Below are positions 18,384 to 24,702 of a DNA stretch of 24,702 bases, piece after piece. The position numbers were made by a program, and so were the translations under genes. The stretch's first letter is position 1. Each line of letters starts with the position of its first letter. Below the pieces are notes generated by a model, which saw nothing but the letters and a program-made list of their open reading frames with translations, searched no databases and was not told where the DNA came from. The stretch comes from Guillardia theta CCMP2712 (taxonomy: Eukaryota > Cryptophyceae > Pyrenomonadales > Geminigeraceae): the NCBI RefSeq assembly GCF_000315625.1, contig NW_005434654.1, forward strand, positions 773,016 through 797,717, in the 5' to 3' direction.

Positions 18384-21300
18384 ATGCAGGGAGCAGGAGG
18401 AAAGCGAAGGGTCGCCTACTTCTACGATGGTGAGAGCGATGTTCGAAGAGGACAATGAGACGATAGAGATCAAAAGATGGCATGCCTACCCTCGGCACCT
18501 GTTGGGATGTATCTTACATGGCATTGTGTGCAAGATCCTTACAGTCCCCTTGTTTTGTTGCGGCCTGCCAATCCTAAATTCCAACTGTTTCCTGCCTTCT
18601 CCCTGCCACTCTCAGGGATGATCAGGGACCTCTTGTTGTTTCAATGTGTTCTCTATGTGAATTTCGTTCGGATTCTCGTGTTCCGCTGTCATCTTGCACC
18701 TCGTCCTGTCGGACAGATTGTCCTCGGTGTAAATGTTGGGATTCCGATTCTGCATCCCCGATCTGATGGCTCCATGACTCATCAATTTTTCTCAGCCGAA
18801 ATCGGGAACTTTTACTATGGACCGGGGCATCCTATGAAGCCTCACAGTAAATTTTTCTTTCCTGCATCTGTCATGCTAATGGGATCCTTCTTAGGGATTC
18901 GAATGTGCCACAATCTCCTATTGAACTACCGTCTTTATGAAAAGATGGATGTCTTTGTATGAAAGATTGACTTCCTTACAATTGCCAGACTGACTGATGT
19001 GCTCACAGAGACCTCAACCCGCGACAGAGCGGGATATGACCAAGTTTCATGCTGGTATAGGGTTTCCTATCGCGACAGTTTAAGCTGAGCGCCTGAAAAT
19101 AGATGATTACGTCCAATTCCTCAAGATGATTACTCCTCAAAATATGCATGACAACATAAAACAGCTACAGAGATGTAATTGTGCAATTTTTTTCTTCAAG
19201 CAGCACTAATACATTGTTTGCAGTTAATGTCGGTGAAGATTGTCCGGTGAGATTTGACAAATAGAACTTTGTTGGACGCAGGACGCAACATTCCTAATAT
19301 TTTCATCAGGTTTTTGATGGATTGTACGACTTTTGTCAGTTGTCAGCTGGTGGGTCCATCGGCGGTGCAGTCAAATTGAACATGCAAAAGGCAGATATTG
19401 CAGTCAACTGGGCTGGAGGTAAGATACTTAATTTTTCGCCAATGTTCCCCCAAGTCAAGTGTCAAATTAGGGCTCCATCATGCCAAAAAGTGTGAAGCCA
19501 GTGGTTTCTGCTATGTCAACGATATTGTATTAGCAATCTTGGAGTTGTTGAAGGTATTCTTGTTTTTGTTGTCGTTGTTTGTCTTTTTGACATGAAAACA
19601 GGTTCATCAACGTGTGCTATACGTTGATATCGATATCCATCATGGAGATGGTGTCGAAGAAGCGTTCTACACTACAGATCGTGTCATGACGGGTATAACA
19701 TCTGTCTTCTACTTCTCCATTTCTGTAACATTACAAATTCTTGTTAGTCTCCTTTCACAAGTACGGAGAGTATTTCCCTGGCACGGGAGATAGCAAAGAC
19801 ATTGGGGCAAAGGGAGGCAAATATTACAGTGTCAACTTTCCTTTGAGAGACGGAATTGATGACGAGACGTACAAATCGATCTTCGAGCCAGTAATGCGAA
19901 AGGTCATGGAGCAATACCAGGTAATGGCTGTCAGTCTATGTTCGGTTTTGAGTCTAAACTACTTCGCAGCCAGGAGCTGTTTTTCTGCAGTGTGGTGCCG
20001 ACTCCCTTGTTGGAGACAGACTTGGAACATTCAACTTATCCATGTAATGAATTACTGACGTCCTATTCCCTCCTTCGCTCACTGCTTCCTTGCAGCAAAG
20101 GTCATGGAAGGTGTGTAGAGTTTATGAAGAGCTTTGGGAAGCCACTTCTAGTTGTTGGAGGAGGAGGTTGTAGCCTTTTGATGCCGAGATTTCATTGTAA
20201 GCTCGATCGCAGGTTACACAATTCGAAATGTGGCAAGGTGCTGGGCATACGAAACTGCTCTAGCCCTTGATGAACAGGTTGGATTGCATTGATCTTTGAG
20301 AGTGCGCTGACGCCCTGTGCTAATGCCCTGTCCTCCATTCCTTTCTTGTTTAGTTGCGCAACGAATTGCCATACAACGACTACTACGAATATTTTGCTCC
20401 CGATCACCATTTGCACATCTCACCTTCAAACATGGAGAATTTGAACTCGCCAGGTACGGGTCCATTTCCGTGGAATTTGAGTCTGAAATCTTCCAGATTA
20501 CTTGAACAAGATCAAAGAAAGAATCTTTGAGAATTTGCGGCATGTCCCCCCTGCACCTGGCGTTCAGATCGGAGGTTCTGCTGAGACAGGTGAAACGAGC
20601 TGGGGCTATTGGTGTCCTTCTGATTTGATCTACAGCACCGCGAGATCCGATGATCGACGAAGATGACAAGGACGAAGACAAAGAGGATCCCGTGAGATTC
20701 TTTCTGCAGCCGAGAAAAGATGTGACGGTCGTCCCGCAGGATTCCAGGGCATCTCGTAATCCATTGAAACAGTCAGCAGAGCAATCTTCAGCAGAGACAG
20801 GTGATCGTCAAATCTACACCTTGGCATCTCCCCCATGCTCATAGCTTAATCAGGAGAGCCCAAGGAAAGAGATCGATCTTCTGGTCTCCCAGCTGCTGAC
20901 TCCAAGGACACTGAGAAAGAAACCGCGAAGACAGAGAAGGCAGAAAATGCTGAGGACAAGAAGGAGGAGCCGAAAGAGGAGAAGAAAGAGGTCAAGCAAG
21001 AGGAAGAGAAAGAGGACAAGAAGGAGGAAGTGAAAGAAGTCAAAGAGGAGAAGAAGCAGGAGGAGGAAAAAGTCACCGAGGAAAAGACCGAGGAAAATGC
21101 GGAAGAAAACTCGACCCCAGCAGATAAGGAGAAGCAAGAGGAGAAGCCTGCCGCGGAGAACAAAGATGTCGACATGGATGGCAGTGCAACTCAAGGAGAC
21201 AAGGAGAGCGAGACCAAGGCAGCAAACGAGGCAGACGAGAAAGGAAACGACAAGGAGAAGGAGGATCTGCGGAGTGAGGCCGAAGGGAAGGCAGAAGCGA

Positions 21301-21589
21301 TGCAAACTGAGGCGCCTGCGGAGACTGTGGAGGCTGAAAAAGGTGAGGGATCAAACCTGATGAAGTTGGCTTGACTTCTGGTGGACTAGATGCTCCCAAG
21401 ACTGAAACAGCTGAAAAGAAGCCTGTAGGGCTTTTCTTTTCTGCTTTCCTTCATGCCTGACCTTTACAATAGGATGAAAGTGACAAGGTGGAACCTGCTT
21501 CAGAACCGGCTGGAGGTTCGTGTGAGTATTATCAGGTCAGGAGGGCTAAAATTGCTGCAGGAGGTGACGTGGAGATGAAGGAATCATAG
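18384..21589 (+). CDS. HDAC1: Class I histone deacetylase (Rpd3/HDAC1 type) with long acidic tail
   Basis: There are 21 exons: 18384-18429, 18796-18846, 18895-18956, 19009-19054, 19103-19174, 19224-19246, 19310-19418, 19471-19553, 19602-19692, 19748-19920, 19970-20043, 20096-20166, 20213-20277, 20354-20453, 20497-20574, 20636-20691, 20740-20800, 20854-21342, 21390-21424, 21473-21515 and 21561-21589, giving 618 residues. The fold is collinear with HDAC1 to about residue 400. The zinc ligands and active-site residues are present: H139/H140, D175, H177, D263 and Y302. The inositol-phosphate pocket residues known from HDAC1 are also conserved (K30, R269, R305). It removes acetyl groups from histone lysines in Sin3-, NuRD- or CoREST-like complexes. 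From about 400 the tail is Lys/Glu-rich and highly charged for some 180 residues, ending GGDVEMKES. The first intron is 366 nt; the others are 43-76 nt. Intron 16 (48 nt) has no stop in frame and could be retained. Confidence 0.96.
18430..18795 (+). other. Unusually long HDAC intron 1
   Basis: This intron is 366 nt, while the other 19 introns of the gene are 43-76 nt. It interrupts the codon after YFYD and ends in a clean atttttctcag. The open frames within it have no recognised similarity. Position near the 5' end and size suggest regulatory content or an alternative start, but no motif was recognised. Confidence 0.75.
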
Positions 21590-21789
21590 TCCTACGACTT
21601 GTGTGGTGTAACGGCACTTTTTGTTTTTCTCTTGGATGTTCTATCTTTGATTTGACATAAGATTGTTCTCTTACTTTGATTGTTATCACCTCGCCGCTGC
21701 TCCTTGCTCGACTCAGTGATTGCGCTCCTCCAGCTTCTCTCATGAAGGACTGCCTCTGATAAGACCCCTCGGCATCCTACTTGCAAGGC

Positions 21790-22099
21790 CAAACCAACAC
21801 AGTTTAAACCAAACCAACACAGTTCAAACAGTTTAAACCAAACCAACACAGTTCAAACAGTTTAAACCAAACCAACACAGTTCAAACAGTTTAAATCAAA
21901 CCAACACAGTTCAAACAGTTTAAATCAAACCAACACAGTTCAAACAGTTTAAATCAAACCAACACAGTTCAAACAGTTTAAATCAAACCAACACAGTTCA
22001 AACAGTTTAAATCAAACCAACACAGTTCAAACAGTTTAAATCAAACCAACACAGTTCAAACAGTTTAAATCAAACCAACACAGTTCAAACAGTTTAAAC
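21790..22099. repeat. 29-bp minisatellite, 10 copies plus a truncated one
   Basis: Ten consecutive 29-bp units occupy 21810-22099, each built as caaaccaacacag, ttcaaacag, tttaaay. They are preceded by one 20-bp unit lacking the ttcaaacag segment. The only variation seen is the last base (c in the first two and the last full copies, t in the middle ones). Copies ending in c with the next c make the palindrome gtttaaac. It starts about 200 bp beyond the HDAC stop codon. Confidence 0.95.
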
Positions 22100-22226
22100 C
22101 ACATCTCTCATGCCATCCCCCCACGCACTTTCTCCCTCTCCACCTCCCTCTGACTGCTCCCTTTCATCCTTGCGCCTCCCCCCTCCCCCCCCCTCCTCCT
22201 TCACCTGCTTTACCTCCTTCTCCTCT

Positions 22227-22266
<40 letters not shown>

Positions 22267-22584
22267 TCTCCTTCTCTTCGTCCTCTTCCTCGTCCTCGTC
22301 CTCTTCCTCGTTCTCGTCCTCTTCCTCGTCCTCGTCTGTTCTCTCTCCACATCTCGCATCCTTTGCCATAGTTTTCGCTTTTCGTACATGCACCCCTCCT
22401 TTTGCCTGGAACATATGGGGTAGTCCCTCTGGGGGGGTGAAAACCTGCAGATGACCAGCTGGAAAAATAATTATTCGGGCATATTTATGGGGTAGGGGTG
22501 GTGAATGGAGGGGTCAAATTGAGATTGGGGTATTGTGAACCATGCATAAAGAGGACCTATCACTTAGAAAATATAAGCTGAAAT
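22100..22584. other. Intergenic: pyrimidine tract and G-runs upstream of the bZIP gene
   Basis: Bases 22120-22340 are CT-rich; between about 22208 and 22338 they form imperfect (tcctcg)n. The minus-strand frame through this block would encode an Asp/Glu run and is probably a composition artefact. Bases 22425-22545 carry G-runs (ggggggg, ggggtaggggtgg), again on the sense strand of the gene that follows. No gene was identified. Confidence 0.5.
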
Positions 22585-23733
22585 ATGAAATCGTTGATGT
22601 TGAGTGGTATCTCCAGCAGTTCAGGGCACGATGAAGCCTTGCAAGGTAAGGGTAGGGTAGGGTGCAGGATACAGCGCGAAATGCTGGGCGGCAGGAGGGG
22701 AGGGGGATCGGAGGGGGCGGAAGGAGAGAGAGAAGGGGCAGTTGTACACAGAGGAGGAGGAGGAGAGGAGGAAGAAGATCAGCTTGATACAGCTAGCTCT
22801 GGGATTGCAGTGAGGGGATGGAGCGAGCACCTGGTGGGTTGGATGGCAAGCGAAGGGGATGTGAAAGCCCAGGAGGAGGAGGAGGAGGAGGAGAAGGAGG
22901 AGGGGGAGGGGAGGAGTGGCTCAATCAGGAGCATCGGTTCTGCATTTGCTCCTTTTGCTGGCAAACGCCGCAGGGTGGAGGAAAGTGGGCCCACGGAGGA
23001 CGACCTTGCAGAGAGTAAGCGCAGAGCCGAACGCTGGTCTGATGTCAAGGTTGAAGGAGAAATGGCTCATGGCGGAAGAAAAGGGCCTCCAAGCCGAGAT
23101 GTAGATGTTGAAGGGAACTTTGCTGGAGTGCTCATTGCGAAGTCAACAAGTCAACAGAGTGCGGCTGCACGAAGTGGAAGAGGGAATGTCAAGGTCCTTG
23201 TATCGGATGGGAGTGTGCAAGAAACGGCAGAGCAGTCGAGTATGTTTCATGGAATGAGAGCATGGGAAATAGAAGCAGGAGCAGTAGGAGCAGCTGGAGA
23301 AGGACGTGGTGGTGGTCGAGGAGGAGCCGCAGGGGAAAGAGCCGAAGAAATTCTTGAGGGACAGGGAAAAGTAGGAGGCAGGAAAAAAATCACAGATGAG
23401 CAAAAGCTGAAGCTTCGTCTACTCAAGAACAGACTGTCAGGTGAGCTTGTTGCCCCTCTGCGATGAAACGCTCAGAGTTCCTCGACCGCAGCCGAACGCT
23501 CCCGGAGGAAGCGCGAGCTGGCGACGATCTCAACGGAGATTGAGCTGCAGAAGTTGCGGAGAGAGAACGTGCTGCTCAAGGAGAAGATGAAGCTTGTCCA
23601 ATCCTTCTCCTCCTACCAGGTCCAGCTGTGCCAGGCTATCAAGCAAGAGTTCTCCCAACATGAATGGCATGGCGAGCTGTCTGGGGAAAGCAGGTCAGAG
23701 CCATCGACAGCAAGCAGAACGGGCAGTGTTAAG

Positions 23734-23769
<36 letters not shown>

Positions 23770-24390
23770 GCAGGGCAGAGGCAGGAGCCGGAGAAAATCC
23801 AGAGGTGCTACTTGAGCCTCCTCCAGCGCCTGGAGGGGATCATGGAGGAGGAGGAGCAGCGCTTTGTTCAGCTCTCGAACCGCGTGGAGGTGCTGGTCCT
23901 GCAGGACTCAGCCAAGTTGTCGGAGGCAGAGATCAGGATGCGGGAGGTGGAGCATGAGAAGATCGCCGCCATCTCCGCCCTCACCAGTGCGCGCGAGAGG
24001 TTCGCAGAGCGCGAGCGGGAGCTGCTCGGCCGCATCGCCATGCTCGAGGCAAGGTTGCACAGTGGCAGGGACGTCGACGGCCTCGTGCCCACCGCGTCCT
24101 CTGCCCGCGGGCCGTTCCCTTCGTCCTTGATCGTGGAGCAGCCGTCGGCAGAGCAGACGCTCCTCATCCGACCCCTGACGCTAACGTCACCCGCCACCCT
24201 CGATCTGGCGTCCAAGTTCGCCAACCAGGCGTCAGAGGTCCTGGACAACCAGTCGTTTCTGAAGTTTGTCAACATGCTCAAGGTGTTCAAGGAGGGAGGG
24301 CTGTCGCAGGAACAGCTGCTCAGCAAGGTGACGGAGCTCTTTTCCGGGCGGCAGGAAATGCTGCAGGACTTCCTCCGGTTCCTCGTGTGA
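22585..24390 (+). CDS. bZIP protein with C-terminal Sin3-type PAH domain
   Basis: Two exons, 22585-23440 and 23492-24390 (51-nt intron), give 584 residues. The N-terminal 260 residues are low-complexity: Gly/Arg, Glu runs, and a basic patch GKRRRVEE. The bZIP is at about 270-335: LLKNRLSAERSRRKRELA fits the N-x7-R/K basic-region pattern, followed by heptads in ELQKLRRENVLLKEKM. The intron falls inside the basic region. Next come an Asp/Glu run (about 357-369) and a second coiled-coil segment at about 390-470. The last 60 residues (525-584) fit the paired amphipathic helix fold of Sin3: VLDNQSFLKFVNMLKVFKEG, LSQEQLLSKVTELF, then LQDFLRFLV. bZIPs bind DNA as dimers; PAH domains bind short helices of transcription regulators. 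Having both in one chain suggests a DNA-bound adaptor for repressor partners. The start Met is the first of the long open frame and is uncertain. Confidence 0.85.
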
Positions 24391-24702
24391 CCCTGGCGGG
24401 CCCGTGCTGGGAGCTGGACATGACGGGGGACTGCGAGGAGTGTAGTGTAGTGGAGAGGAGAGGGAGGAGAGGAGAGGAGAAGAAGAAGAGGAGAGAAGAG
24501 GAGAGGAGAGGAGGAGGAGGAAGACGAGGAAAAGGAGAAAGGTACATAAGTTCAACTTGGAAACGAAAAATCAAGAAGAACGATGGAAGCAGACACGTCG
24601 ATGGTGAGCCCTCAAGGCACCATGAGGCCGTTAAGAGCATTCTCATACGGGGCGAGAGAATGGTCGCTGCCAGAAAATGAGAGAGGAGAGAGCAGAGAGA
24701 GC
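24391..24702. other. 3' flank of the bZIP-PAH gene
   Basis: Bases 24430-24545 are purine-rich on the plus strand (gaggagagg and gaagaagaagagg units). The rest is unremarkable to the window end. The open frames on both strands here reflect the purine tract. No gene or clear poly(A) hexamer was identified. Confidence 0.5.

Noticed and set aside
18477-18962. 161-codon plus-strand frame within the HDAC gene
   Set aside because: It begins in intron 1 and only overlaps HDAC exons 2 and 3 by running through intron 2; the beginning has no similarity and the HDAC splice pattern is clear.
21790-22099. CRISPR-like array
   Set aside because: The units are directly adjacent tandem copies with no unique spacers, and the surrounding genes are eukaryotic and spliced.
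22094-22414. Asp/Glu-run minus-strand frame of 106 codons
   Set aside because: It is the reverse of an imperfect (tcctcg)n tract plus part of the minisatellite flank. A low-complexity acidic protein cannot be excluded but nothing supports it.

Overview
The window reads as nuclear DNA of a unicellular eukaryote with intron-dense genes. Splicing nine protein genes by hand gives about 72 introns. Most are 40-60 nt with GT-AG ends, and three look like GC-AG introns. Several features fit a cryptophyte such as Guillardia theta: CT-rich and G-run intergenic DNA, very short introns, and a chaperone cofactor whose open frame carries a signal-peptide plus transit-like leader. The organism is inference, not proof. 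Most genes cannot be read as single open frames. Exon lists were built from family similarity, splice consensus and reading-phase consistency, and every reconstructed CDS length is a multiple of three.

Layout: costars/ABRACL-type small protein (-, 237-707); R2R3-MYB factor (+, 2119-4084); SLC35B/UAA-type nucleotide-sugar or PAPS transporter (-, 4250-5513); unrecognised membrane-anchored Cys-rich protein (+, 7865-8886); TTC4/Cns1-type Hsp90 cochaperone (-, 9089-11074); Sfi1-like Trp-repeat protein (+, 11594-13427); DH-PH-FYVE-SH3 Rho exchange factor (-, 13501-16715); class I histone deacetylase (+, 18384-21589); bZIP protein with a C-terminal Sin3-type PAH domain (+, 22585-24390). The first eight genes alternate strand strictly. 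Convergent 3' ends lie 73-202 bp apart, while divergent 5' spacers run from 519 to 2351 bp and hold G-run, CT-rich and GC-rich low-complexity DNA.

There is no operon logic. The genes fall into loose themes: transcription and chromatin (MYB, HDAC, bZIP-PAH), cytoskeleton (costars, Sfi1-like, RhoGEF), and single transport, chaperone and unknown genes. Two points stand out. A bZIP-PAH fusion lies directly downstream of a class I HDAC, and PAH domains are best known from Sin3, the scaffold of such deacetylases. The TTC4/Cns1 gene has a 53-residue leader suited to import toward a complex plastid, without the aromatic residue expected for stromal delivery, so the compartment around a nucleomorph is a plausible destination.
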